64,000 bases of DNA from CAJCIT01 sp963771305 (GTDB lineage: Bacteria; Acidobacteriota; Terriglobia; Bryobacterales; Bryobacteraceae). Positions 8,260-18,104 of the stretch are shown in pieces. The DNA is taken from assembly GCA_963771305.1 (NCBI GenBank), contig CAVYTS010000029.1, positions 16,266-80,265 of the forward strand, given 5' to 3'. Positions within the stretch are counted from its first letter, which is position 1, and each line of letters opens with the position of its first letter. A model generated the notes under the pieces. The model was given only the letters and a program-made list of their open reading frames with translations. It searched no databases and was not told where the DNA came from. The position numbers and the translations under genes are program-made.

Positions 8260-8872
8260 TTAGGTTGGTTCAAATCGCTCTTGCTGGGGCTCAGATCGTG
8301 ACGCAGCGATCAGAAGACGTAAGGCACCAGGGCACGTCTTATGAGCATAAGTGGCATACGTCTCGCCGAACTGGGAACGCATCCACTGTTCCTCCATGCG
8401 GAGCTTGATCCAGAACGCGAGGAAGATGAGAACGAAAACGATGAACCCGCGCACTTGGGAGATGGCAATCGCCATGCCAAGGAAACCGGTCAGAATGCCG
8501 GTGTAGATGGGGTGACGGACCACGGCATAGGGTCCAGTGGTGATCAGCTCGTGGCCCTGCTTAATGGTGACGGAGCGGCTCCAGTTGCTGCCGAGGTGCT
8601 CGCGCGCCCAGACAGCGAACAGAAGGCCGGCGATGGTGACGGCAGCTCCCAGCCAGAAGGGCCAAATGCCAGAGCTGGAGATAAAGCAAGGGCAGCGGGA
8701 TGCGAGTTGTCGAGAGGAGGACGATCGCGATCAGGAAGATGAAGACACGCAGGATGCGCGAGGCCGCCGGCTCGAGGCGCTGGGTGGATTTGGTATTGGC
8801 GGCCTTGATCTGCCAGTAGAGAAGAAAGAAAATCCAGACCACCGGAAAGAAAGATTCGTAGAACCAGGGCAT
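8260..8872 (-). pseudogene. Isoprenylcysteine carboxyl methyltransferase (ICMT)-like membrane protein, frameshifted
   Basis: Two adjoining minus-strand frames join into one protein of about 203 aa. The N-terminal part (from ATG 8872) has two membrane segments beginning MPWFYESFFPVVWIFFLLYW. A +1 shift near 8670-8690 moves into the frame that reads WPFWLGAAVTIAGLLFAVWA. That frame then carries HLGSNWS, GHELITTGPYAVVRHPIYTG and EEQWMRSQFGETYATYA. The GPY..VRHPIYTG and late Glu-rich motifs are the S-adenosylmethionine-binding signature of ICMT/PEMT-type methyltransferases. In prokaryotes these modify small lipophilic substrates that are rarely known. Either one base has been gained in the genome or the base call is wrong. 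The gene is divergent from the ABC exporter at 9043. Confidence 0.8.
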
Positions 8873-9042
8873 TCAGGACCTCAGGGCGTTGAAGGTGTTT
8901 ACGCAGGTGAGCGAGGGGAAGCTTCAGGGCACGCGACATTCCGCCGTTTTGAATGATAATTAAGGTCAGTTTTGTTCCGAGGCTATTCGCGAGGCGCGTG
9001 TGAGATTCCCGTAACTAACAAGAGCATCGAATATGATAATCC

Positions 9043-9977
<935 letters not shown>

Positions 9978-9978
<1 letters not shown>

Positions 9979-11281
9979 TGCTTACCCCATTCTTAGCATT
10001 GGTCCGTAAGGACCTCAAGCTATTCTTCGGCGACCGGCGCGCGTTGTTGATGACCGTCGCCGCCCCTATCTTAATCGCGTCGTTCTTCGGCTACATCTTC
10101 GGTGGACGCTCGGGCCAAACAAAAACCAGCCGAATTCCTGTTTTTTCACCGCCGATCAAGACGGAAGCGCTATTTCCCGCGAGATCGTCAGTCGCCTATC
10201 GACCGTTAAGTTCTTGGAAGTCAAGCCCTCCAACCTTGAGCATGCTCGCGAAGCCGTACGTAAAGGCAACGCCACGGTCGCATTCGTTATCCCCAAGGAC
10301 TTCGGGGCCGATGCGGGCCGCGCATTCTTCAACGCGGGGAAGAAGCCGGCAATCACGGTGCTGTACGATCCATCCCACGGCATGGAAAGGAGCATGCTCG
10401 AGGGAATCCTCGCCGGTCATGTGATGGAAGCAGTTAGCAAGGAGATGTTCGGAGGTCCGGGCGGGCGCCAAGTCATTCAGGAGTCTTTGGCTCAACTCGA
10501 CCAAAGCGCCATGCCGCAGGAAGAGAAAAAGAGGTTGCGCGACCTGCTTCGCGGCGTCGAGGAGTTCAATGCCGGGCAGGACGCCAGTAGAGAATCCGCT
10601 CAAACGGGTCCGCGTGAAGGGTTGACGCTTCCTTACCAGGTCAGCTCCGAAGCGGTTACGTCGGCCAGTGGCGTTCAATACAACGGCTACGCTCATTCCT
10701 TCGGTGGCATGGGCATTCAGTTCATCCTGTTCCTCGGGATTGAGGTTGGAGTCGGGCTGCTGTTGCAGCGCCAGCGTGGTGTCTGGAAACGGTTGCGGGC
10801 CGCGCCGCTCTCGCGGGCCGTCCTGCTGGGCAGCCGGGCAACCAGCGCGGCGATGATTTCGATGTTCGTCCTGACAGTGCTCTTCGGATTCGCGTGTGTA
10901 GTCTTCGGGGTCCGGATTGAGGGCAGTATGGCGGGTTTCCTCGGCGTCTGCGCAGCCTTCTCGCTGATGACTGCAGCCTTCGGATTGTTGATCGCCGCGC
11001 TCGGCAAGACGCCAGAAGCGACCCGTGGCCTGGCGATCGTCACCACTCTCTTAATGGTGATGCTGGGTGGCGCTTGGGTCCCGACCTTCATCTTCCCGCA
11101 GTGGCTACAGAAGCTGACGGTCGTCATTCCGACCCGTTGGGCAATGGATGGCCTGGACGCAATGACCTGGCGCGGCCTCGGCTTTTCCGCCGCCGCTATC
11201 CCCATCGCCCTACTTCTCGGTAGCGCTCTAGTGTGCGGCGCGCTGGCCGTGTCACGGTTCCGCTGGGAGGCGGTTGACTGA
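9978..11281 (+). pseudogene. ABC-2 export permease, frameshifted in a T run
   Basis: About 434 codons when joined. The first frame (from 9978) gives the N-terminal membrane segment with VRKDLKLFFGDRRALL and FFGYIFGG, typical of DrrB/YhfN-type permeases. After codon about 55 the sequence continues correctly only in the next frame, as FTADQDGSAISREIV and onward through a large extracytoplasmic domain and five C-terminal membrane segments (10.7-11.28 kb). The switch falls at a run of six T (about 10140-10146); seven T would restore one frame. This could be a sequencing error, a slippery or phase-variable site, or a true null. Everything downstream looks conserved, which argues against long-standing decay. 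Confidence 0.85.
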
Positions 11282-11975
11282 GAAGTGATACTTGGTGATG
11301 AGATGGACATGTTACCTCGAGGGTGTGTTAGCTGGTGTTATCGGAAAGCGAAGCCTGACCCCAGGCGGTTTCGAAACGAGGGCGAAGTCTCCTGGGAATC
11401 GAGTCCGTTCCGAAGATCGCAGACGATAACCGGACATAACGGGGACTGATCCTCGCAAAGTCCTGTAAAGGCGATGTTTATCCCGTAAAGGAGGGCCAAA
11501 TGGGGTGAGCACAATCAGAGAGAATGTTCCAGGGGAATCGGCTCTTTGTGCGGGCCTTGAACATATGCGCTCCGTCTCGCAGCAACACGAAGGCATCAAG
11601 TTTGGTGAGCCACTGGAAATCTCCCGCCCCAGTTATTGCGCGCCACGGGTAGCGGAAGTTCCTGAAATCTATTTGGCGGACGTCTGTAACGGCGGACGTC
11701 AATCTCGCACAGACGACGCTGGCTGGCTCCCAAGTCCCCATTTAGCACCGAAATCAGCGCTGCCCCAGACTCGGACTTGCGAGTCCACAATCCGGCTGCG
11801 AGTCCTGCATGGCACAACAAAACCGTCCATCACAGATCGCCCTTGTCTGTCGCACTTGTCCAGCACTTGAGACTCCATGTTGATACACTCCCGGCGGGGG
11901 TCACACAATTTGCCTTCGTTGATTTGCGGTTTCTCTTTGACATTCATACTTCCGTATCAAAGGGGATCATTTCCT
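11282..11975. other. Gene-poor region upstream of the arabinofuranosidase
   Basis: About 690 nt without a convincing gene. Open frames on both strands lack domains and ribosome-binding sites. The stretch around 11430-11500 has the look of decayed mobile-element DNA but carries no recognisable terminal repeat or transposase motif. The final 20 nt hold the AAGGGGA ribosome-binding site for the next gene. Confidence 0.4.
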
Positions 11976-13550
11976 ATGCGTTCCCTTCCTGCTGGTTTCA
12001 CTCTGATCGTTATGGCCATCACTGCGCCGATGGCGGCTGCGCAGAAAGTCGAGTTTACCGTTGATGTCGCCAAGACTGGAGCGAAGATCGACCGCAACAT
12101 CTTCGGGCAGTTCGCTGAACATCTTGGCCACGGCGCTTATGAAGGCATTTGGGTCGGGAAGAATTCCAAAATCCCGAATACGCGCGGAATTCGCAACGAC
12201 GTCGTCGCGGCATTGAATGAGATAAAGGTACCGAATGTCCGCTGGCCGGGCGGTTGCTTCGCGGATGAATACCACTGGCGCAAGGGCATCGGCGCGCAAA
12301 GGACGGTAACTCTCAACCCCAATTGGGGTGGCGTCACTGACCCGAACACTTTTGGGACGAGTGAATACATGGATTTCCTGAGCCAGATCGGCGCAGAGGC
12401 GTATGTCTCCGTCAATGTCGGTTCAGGGACTCCCCACGAAGCGGCCGAGTGGCTGGAATATCTGACCACCGACCAACCGACGACGCTGGCGAAAGAGAGA
12501 GCCGCCAACGGACACCCGGCCCCGTACAAAATCGCCTTTCTCGGCATCGGTAACGAGAGCTGGGACTGTGGGGGGAACATGTCGCCCGAATACTACGTGA
12601 GCCAGATGAAGATCTACAGTCGCTTCGTCAGGAACTTCAATCCGGCGCAACAAAGCAAGCAGCAAATGCTGAAGATTGCTGTAGGTCCGGGAGGCGACGG
12701 TCCCCGCTGGACCGAGTGGACAGACACTGTCATGAAGGCCTATCAGCAGCACACCTGGAGCTGGGAGATCAACGGCCTTTCTATGCACAGCTACACGGTG
12801 GTGCATTGGCCACCTTCCTACGCGTCCGTGGGGTTTGGTGAAACCGAGTACAGTCAAATCCTCAAATCCACGTTGGAGATGGACGGTCTGATCAACAAGC
12901 ACGCGGCCATCATGGACAAATATGACCCGGACAAAAAGGTGGCCTTGGTTGTGGACGAATGGGGCGGCTGGTATGCGCCAATGCCTGGCAGCAACCCGGG
13001 GTTTCTGGTCCAGCAGAACAGCCTACGTGACGCTATCCTCGCGGCCCTGAACCTGAACATCTTCGCTCGGCATGCCGACCGAGTGCGCGGAGCCAACATC
13101 GCGCAAATGATCAATGTGCTGCAGGCAATGATCATCACCGACAACGAGAAGATGGTCCTGACTCCAACCTATTACGTATTCAAAATGTACGTACCGTTTC
13201 AGGACGCCACGCTGGTGCCGATCACCTTCGACGCTGGTCGGTACACGCATGGGGACATCGTATTGCCGCGCGTGGATGCGATCGCTGCGAAGGATGGGAA
13301 CGGCAAGTTGTGGATAGCGCTCACCAATCTCGATCCGAATCAGCCTGCGGAAATCGAGGCAAGCGTGTCTGGCATCTCGGCTAAATCCGTAGCCGGAGAA
13401 ACTCTGTCTGCGCCCAAGGTCGATAGCGTCAACACCTTCGAGGCACCTAATGCGGTCATGCCGAAACCTGTTTCGGCGAACTTCCAAGGCGGTAAGCTGA
13501 TTCTGAAGCTAGACCCGAAATCTGTCAGCGTCGTCTCAGTTGAGAGGTAA
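11976..13550 (+). CDS. Secreted alpha-L-arabinofuranosidase, GH51 family
   Basis: 524-aa exported glycosidase. The signal peptide is MRSLPAGFTLIVMAITAPMAAAQ. The GH51 (beta/alpha)8 core carries the early motif VRWPGGCFADEYHW. The acid/base Glu is in FLGIGNESWDCGG (about residue 194) and the nucleophile Glu in VVDEWGGWY (about residue 328). A C-terminal beta-sandwich domain follows to the end. The enzyme removes arabinofuranosyl side chains from arabinoxylan or arabinan. The ATG at 11976 was chosen because it starts a proper signal peptide and has AAGGGGA about 9 nt upstream; a longer frame from 11877 would bury the signal. It is followed 110 nt later by a CE1-like esterase, which suggests joint attack on substituted xylan. 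Confidence 0.92.
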   Translation: MRSLPAGFTLIVMAITAPMAAAQKVEFTVDVAKTGAKIDRNIFGQFAEHLGHGAYEGIWVGKNSKIPNTRGIRNDVVAALNEIKVPNVRWPGGCFADEYHWRKGIGAQRTVTLNPNWGGVTDPNTFGTSEYMDFLSQIGAEAYVSVNVGSGTPHEAAEWLEYLTTDQPTTLAKERAANGHPAPYKIAFLGIGNESWDCGGNMSPEYYVSQMKIYSRFVRNFNPAQQSKQQMLKIAVGPGGDGPRWTEWTDTVMKAYQQHTWSWEINGLSMHSYTVVHWPPSYASVGFGETEYSQILKSTLEMDGLINKHAAIMDKYDPDKKVALVVDEWGGWYAPMPGSNPGFLVQQNSLRDAILAALNLNIFARHADRVRGANIAQMINVLQAMIITDNEKMVLTPTYYVFKMYVPFQDATLVPITFDAGRYTHGDIVLPRVDAIAAKDGNGKLWIALTNLDPNQPAEIEASVSGISAKSVAGETLSAPKVDSVNTFEAPNAVMPKPVSANFQGGKLILKLDPKSVSVVSVER

Positions 13551-13659
13551 TGGACGCTGGAAATACCGGCCTCAAGCCGCGAGTCGGGTGGCAAACCCCC
13601 ATTGCTCGCAAGCGATATAGTTGAAAGTCCACATCAAAGAGGGAGGTTACACGTTACAC

Positions 13660-14847
13660 ATGCGACGGCTCGGAGTATTAAGTGTCTTGTTATCGAGTTT
13701 TTGCTGGGCGCAGGGGGCGGGCGATTTCCAACCCTCTTCAACGAACGTCTGGGGAGCAGAGTATCCACGGGTGGACGGCACAGGCAGAGTTCAGATCCGC
13801 TTGAAAGCTCCCGACGCCATGAAGGTGAAGTTGAACTTCTGGAGCGGGCCGAAAGTGGACATGGAGAAGCAGCCGGACGGATTCTGGACTGTTACCACAA
13901 CTCCGCTTGTTCCCGGATTTCACTACTACACGTTAGTCATTGACGGTGCGGAGGTCAGCGATCCCAACACTCATGCCTATTTTGGCGGTGGTAAGCCCGC
14001 CAGTGGAGTCGAGGTTCCCGAGCCGGGCTCTACCTATTATTCAATTCAGGATGTGCCTCACGGCCCGGTGCGGGAGGCTTGGTACAACTCGAAAGTGACG
14101 GGAACGTGGCGGCCCGCCCTGGTCTATCTGCCGCCGAACTACGACACGCAGGTCAAGGTGCGCTATCCAGTGCTCTATCTGCAACACGGGGGCGGCGAGG
14201 ATCAGACAGGGTGGATCCGGCAGGGCCGTGCAAACGTCATCCTCGACAATCTGATCGCTGCCGGAAGCGCGAAGCCCATGATTATCGTCATGGCGTATGG
14301 GTACGCCCGGCGTGCCGGCCAAGTACCGCCGGACTTGACCGGAAAGCCCTTTGGTTCTCCGGAGATGTTGAAGGCCATGCAGGACATGGCATCGGCGTTC
14401 GAAGATGACGTGACGCAGGTTCTGATTCCTTACATCGATTCGACCTTCCGAACTCTCTCCGATCGCGATCATCGCGCCATGGCAGGCCTTTCAATGGGAG
14501 GGATGCAGACATTCCAAATCACGCTCAATCATTTAGACCTTTTCTCCTACATCGGCGGCTTCAGCGGTGCGGGCGGGATGCTCGTGATGGGCGACCGGAA
14601 ACTGGATCCGAAGACCGATTACAAAGGGGTATTTGCCGACCCGGCCGCGTTCAGCAAGAAGGTCCATTTGCTCTGGCTCGGCGTCGGAACCGTGGAGCCT
14701 GAGCGAATGCGCGCGGGACTTCTGAGGCTGAATGCCTCGCTCGACGAAGCTAAAATCCCGCATGTCTTTTACGAATCGCCGGGGACCGACCACGAGTGGC
14801 AGACCTGGCGCCGTGATCTGAAGGAATTCGCGCCGAAGCTCTTTTGA
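13660..14847 (+). CDS. Secreted CE1-type esterase (feruloyl/acetyl-xylan esterase or enterochelin esterase-like)
   Basis: 395-aa exported alpha/beta hydrolase. The signal peptide MRRLGVLSVLLSSFCWAQG is followed by an early immunoglobulin-like (E-set) domain (about residues 25-115: VQIRLKAPDAMKVKLNFW, PGFHYYTLVIDG). A D-type esterase domain follows, with LYLQHGGGED as oxyanion region, the nucleophile Ser in AGLSMGGMQT (about residue 277) and the catalytic His in GTDHEWQTWR (about 377). The E-set plus esterase layout is shared by CE1 feruloyl esterases and Fes-like proteins. The arabinofuranosidase next door favours a hemicellulose ester as substrate. An in-frame TTG at 13621 is a less likely start because it would precede the signal peptide by 13 residues. 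Confidence 0.85.
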   Translation: MRRLGVLSVLLSSFCWAQGAGDFQPSSTNVWGAEYPRVDGTGRVQIRLKAPDAMKVKLNFWSGPKVDMEKQPDGFWTVTTTPLVPGFHYYTLVIDGAEVSDPNTHAYFGGGKPASGVEVPEPGSTYYSIQDVPHGPVREAWYNSKVTGTWRPALVYLPPNYDTQVKVRYPVLYLQHGGGEDQTGWIRQGRANVILDNLIAAGSAKPMIIVMAYGYARRAGQVPPDLTGKPFGSPEMLKAMQDMASAFEDDVTQVLIPYIDSTFRTLSDRDHRAMAGLSMGGMQTFQITLNHLDLFSYIGGFSGAGGMLVMGDRKLDPKTDYKGVFADPAAFSKKVHLLWLGVGTVEPERMRAGLLRLNASLDEAKIPHVFYESPGTDHEWQTWRRDLKEFAPKLF

Positions 14848-15019
14848 GACGGCTGCTTGGTTGCGGCTGCCGCGATTCTTTTGGGGTCTTCGGAGAATGC
14901 ATCAAAGTCCATTGCGGCTGTGAACCGCGCGATCGGAAGATTAGCCCGAACTTCTTTTGTGGAGTTTGCGGTAATCAACAGCAATGATTGAAGCTACGCA
15001 ATCTTGCGGTGTCGCCTAC

Positions 15020-16816
15020 TGGGTACAGCTACAAAGACGCGGAGACCTGGAGTAATTGGAAAGCGCGCAGTTGGACGGGTGTTGTATTGGCTAACAGGCG
15101 GAGGTTTTGAGCGCCGACGCGAACCTCGTTGAGCGTCAGGGTGGCAAGATCTTTCAACAGAGTTTGAAAGCTGTGCACGGGTAAGTGATCAGCGGTGATC
15201 TTGGTGGCATCCTTGCGCTTGGCTTTGTCCGATCGCTGGGCAGGACTGACGATGCTGCTGCGCGCGGCGTCTGCCGCCTGCGCCTCGTCGTCGTCGAAGA
15301 GCAAAGGAGACAACTCTCGTCGCATGTGCCACTCAACGTAGTAGGCCAGCATGCACAAAAAAACATGCGCCCGCACTCGATCGGCCAGGTAATGATAAAT
15401 GGGGCGGACCTTCAAATCCACGCTCTTCAGACTGCGGAAAGCGCGCTCGACGTCGGAAAGCCCCTTATAGTGACCGACGACCTTCTGGCTGCTGAGTGCC
15501 TCGGCCGGAACGTTGGTGCGGATGACGTAAATGCCATCCAGGGCCGCTTCCCGTTCAATGTTGTCCGGCTTGCGCTCGAAACGAAAACCGTCATCCTCAA
15601 TGAACAGCTTGAAGTGTTTGCCCATCTTGTAGCGGCCTAGAATGCGGCCCACGGCCAGGCCGATCTCTCTGCGGCCGCGCAATGGTTTTTTCTTTCGCTG
15701 AGTAGATTTCACAATTTTGTTGAGCTGCTTTTCAGTGGCCTCCAGTAGTTCATTACGCTTACGAGTTCGCTCTTCAGCGAGCAGCGGGTTGAGGCAGGCA
15801 ATTAAGCGTTCACCTGGGAAGGATGGATGCTGGATTTCCGCCATGTCCTGTTGATCGAAGAACGACAACTGCAGTGCGCCTCCCGTTATCAGTTTCTGAA
15901 TCTGGACCGACTTGAGGGCCGAGATCCATTGCAGACCTGCATGCGGGTTAAGGTCTTCGCGGATGCGTGCCGAAGTCAGCATCCCGCGGTCGCCGACCAG
16001 GATCACTTTCTTCAGGCCAAAACGGAGCCGCAGTTTGTCGACTTGCGAGGCGACGGTCTTGGGATCGCCTGTATTGCCCTCGAAGACTTCCACTGCGATG
16101 GGGCGACCTTCCGAGGCAGTCAGCAGTCCGAAGGTGATCTGCAGATTACCACGGCGCTCATCGCGCGAATGGCCAAAGCGGGCCAGCGGGCAGTGACGGC
16201 CTTCGAAATAGGTGGAACTGAGGTCATAGAGGACCAGAGAACCGTCTGACAAGTGGCGCTTGGCGAGAGCATTTTCGATGCTGGATTGGCGGGTAAGCAG
16301 CCAATCCAGGGCATTGTAGAGTTGGGCCTCCTGAATGTCGTGACCCAGTCCGAGGAGGGAGCCAAGCGAAGAGGTGGCCGTTTCTTGTCGGAGACCGCGA
16401 CAGGTGGCGAGTTTGGAGGATGGGGCAAGGATCCGAGCCACGATCAAGGCCACCACCAAATCACGTTCGGGGCAACGGGAGCGAGACAAGATGGGCTCAA
16501 GACCGAGCCGGCGAAGGGAGCCGAGGACAGCGGCAACATGACCATGAGGCAAGGAGCGCTGAATCTGGAATGCTTCCGACAAAGGAACCAGAGATTCGCC
16601 TTTCAGGACACGTCGAAGAGAATCGAGCTGGGATGCAGGCCAGTGGGAGAGATTGGCGAGAGTGGTTTTGACAACCTTGCCGTCCAGCCGCTGGGCTTGA
16701 CGGAGGAGAATAGCGGGAGGAGAGTTGCGGTTGGGGACAGTCTCCACGTACATGGGAACATACTATCACAAATAACCTGACAATACAAATTAAATATAGT
16801 AATATGCATGGGTACA
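15020..16816 (-). mobile_element. IS1634-type insertion sequence, ends not resolved
   Basis: Contains a full-length transposase (15029-16753). An 8-bp direct repeat TGGGTACA lies at 15020-15027 and 16809-16816, immediately outside the gene. It may be the target-site duplication. No clear terminal inverted repeat is visible just inside these copies, so the limits are provisional. Confidence 0.5.
15029..16753 (-). CDS. IS1634-family transposase (IS4/IS1634 DDE type)
   Basis: 574-aa transposase that appears intact. The IS1634 layout is visible: an N-terminal recognition part with ERDLVVALIVARIL (about residues 95-110), the first catalytic Asp in LVLYDLSSTYFEG, the second in VILVGDRGMLT, and the Glu in the C-terminal block SDVERAFRSLKSVDLKVRPIYHYLADRVRAHVF. 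The YKGLSDVERAFR and HYLADRVRAHVFLC motifs are characteristic of the family. Base use is like the neighbours, so acquisition is either not recent or from a related host. It separates the polysaccharide genes from the broken MNT gene. Confidence 0.92.
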   Translation of the reverse strand: MYVETVPNRNSPPAILLRQAQRLDGKVVKTTLANLSHWPASQLDSLRRVLKGESLVPLSEAFQIQRSLPHGHVAAVLGSLRRLGLEPILSRSRCPERDLVVALIVARILAPSSKLATCRGLRQETATSSLGSLLGLGHDIQEAQLYNALDWLLTRQSSIENALAKRHLSDGSLVLYDLSSTYFEGRHCPLARFGHSRDERRGNLQITFGLLTASEGRPIAVEVFEGNTGDPKTVASQVDKLRLRFGLKKVILVGDRGMLTSARIREDLNPHAGLQWISALKSVQIQKLITGGALQLSFFDQQDMAEIQHPSFPGERLIACLNPLLAEERTRKRNELLEATEKQLNKIVKSTQRKKKPLRGRREIGLAVGRILGRYKMGKHFKLFIEDDGFRFERKPDNIEREAALDGIYVIRTNVPAEALSSQKVVGHYKGLSDVERAFRSLKSVDLKVRPIYHYLADRVRAHVFLCMLAYYVEWHMRRELSPLLFDDDEAQAADAARSSIVSPAQRSDKAKRKDATKITADHLPVHSFQTLLKDLATLTLNEVRVGAQNLRLLANTTPVQLRAFQLLQVSASL

Positions 16817-16871
16817 AAACTAGAGTTGTAACGATGCTCTACTTTGGCGAAACTGCTGATGGTTCAAAGAC

Positions 16872-17256
16872 TTAAACGCATAGGGAGCCCAAACCGGCGC
16901 AAGAAGTTCGGATTAGCGTCCGCAATATCGCGTAGTGACCTATGCGCATCCCTAAGACGGTAAGCACGGCCTCGCGTACTGCGCGTTCGCGAATGCCGTC
17001 CTTCAGCATCCGTGCCGGAGCAGGTTCCAGTTTTGCGCCGAGCTTATTAGCGAGCCGGTTTTCCAACCGGACCCTATCCAGCAAGGCATTCGCGTCCGTT
17101 ATCGGATTCCGCTATGAGGTCAACATCTGATTGTGGCGTGGCTTCGTTCCGAGCGGCGGAGCCAAACAGGGACAGAAGCACCATACCTGCGGCTTTTTGG
17201 CTCGGCCTCATTTGAGCGCTAATGGAATCCAATTCGCGAATCTCACCTTTGCGTAG
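16872..17256 (-). pseudogene. MNT-type nucleotidyltransferase, frameshifted relic
   Basis: The first frame encodes LFGSAARNEATPQSDVDLI, the GS(x)nDxD active-site motif of minimal nucleotidyltransferases, but stops a few codons later at 17074. The following frame continues the family pattern with LLDRVRLENRLANKLGAKLE and LKDGIRERAVREAV before ending at 16872. A one-base shift near 17085 separates the two. MNT proteins act as antitoxins that AMPylate a HEPN toxin. No HEPN partner is visible next to it: on one side lies the IS1634 element and on the other a DksA/TraR gene. Its upstream boundary is approximate. Confidence 0.75.
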
Positions 17257-17330
17257 CTGATCGCTGCAGCCGGCCTGTTTGCACCACAGGGGAGCCGCAG
17301 GGTTCGCTCGCGATCCACGATTGTGCGGCC

Positions 17331-17702
17331 TCATGCGGCCAGCTGCGGTACGAAGGCATCCGTCGACTCTAAGGTGTCGTGCAACTGCTGGCACTGCAAA
17401 CAATATGCAGCCCATGGCACGGCAGCGAGGCGTTTCGTGGAGATCGGCTCCTCACACTCCAGGCAGATCCCAAACTCGTCGTGATCGATACGTTTGAGTG
17501 CTGCGTCGACCTGTGTCAGGCTCTTACTCTCGCGTTCCAGGGTGCGAATCGCCAACTCCCGGTCACTGGCGAGTTGCACTGTCTCGACCAAGTCGTTGGA
17601 TTCCACGATCCAGATATCCTCTCGATGGCGCGAGCTGCCCAGGATCTCGTGCAGCTTCGCCGTCAGCAGTGCCCTGTATTGATTTGTGTCACCTTGTTTC
17701 AT
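17331..17702 (-). CDS. DksA/TraR-family zinc-finger protein
   Basis: 123-aa protein. An N-terminal coiled-coil region (about residues 5-75) is followed by the four-cysteine zinc finger CLECEEPIS ... CLQCQQ (about residues 80-110). The finger and the preceding LTQVDAALKRIDHDEFGICLECEEPI pattern are the DksA/TraR signature. Members bind in the secondary channel of RNA polymerase or act in (p)ppGpp-type control. The acidic coiled-coil tip DxxDxA of true DksA is not clear, so it is closer to the general DksA/TraR group. The ATG at 17702 was chosen over the GTG at 17708 because AGAGG stands 8 nt before it. Confidence 0.88.
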   Translation of the reverse strand: MKQGDTNQYRALLTAKLHEILGSSRHREDIWIVESNDLVETVQLASDRELAIRTLERESKSLTQVDAALKRIDHDEFGICLECEEPISTKRLAAVPWAAYCLQCQQLHDTLESTDAFVPQLAA

Positions 17703-18104
17703 AATCACGACCTCTCATTTCTACTTGCCTAACCGCGCCTTCGCGAGATGCAGCGACAGTTTTCGGGGGTTACGGCCCTATTTCCCGGCCAGAGCAGATA
17801 GCCCCTTCGATTGCTTCTGCGGGTCATGAAGCACGGCGAACGCCAAACTCGTAAGGGGCGCTAATGTGAGGGTTGCACTGATTATGCTGGAACTATGCTG
17901 CTCGCTCGAAGCACTCAACCGGCGCACGAAGGCACCTGCCGTAGCAGATGACGAGCGTCGGCGCCACATTTGGACGACGTCCGCGGAGAATTATGCCCCG
18001 ATGCGCGGACGGTGCCTCAGCCGTGCCTAAGCCGAGATCGGCAGGTTGATTCGGCGGCGGTGCGACGGGCTGAGATTCTACACGGAATCAGCTATGATTT
18101 GCCC

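Noticed and set aside
14769..14984. Minus-strand frame resembling a short antitoxin (TKEVRANLP)
   Set aside because: It starts at TTG, overlaps the esterase end and shows no full Phd/YefM pattern or toxin partner.
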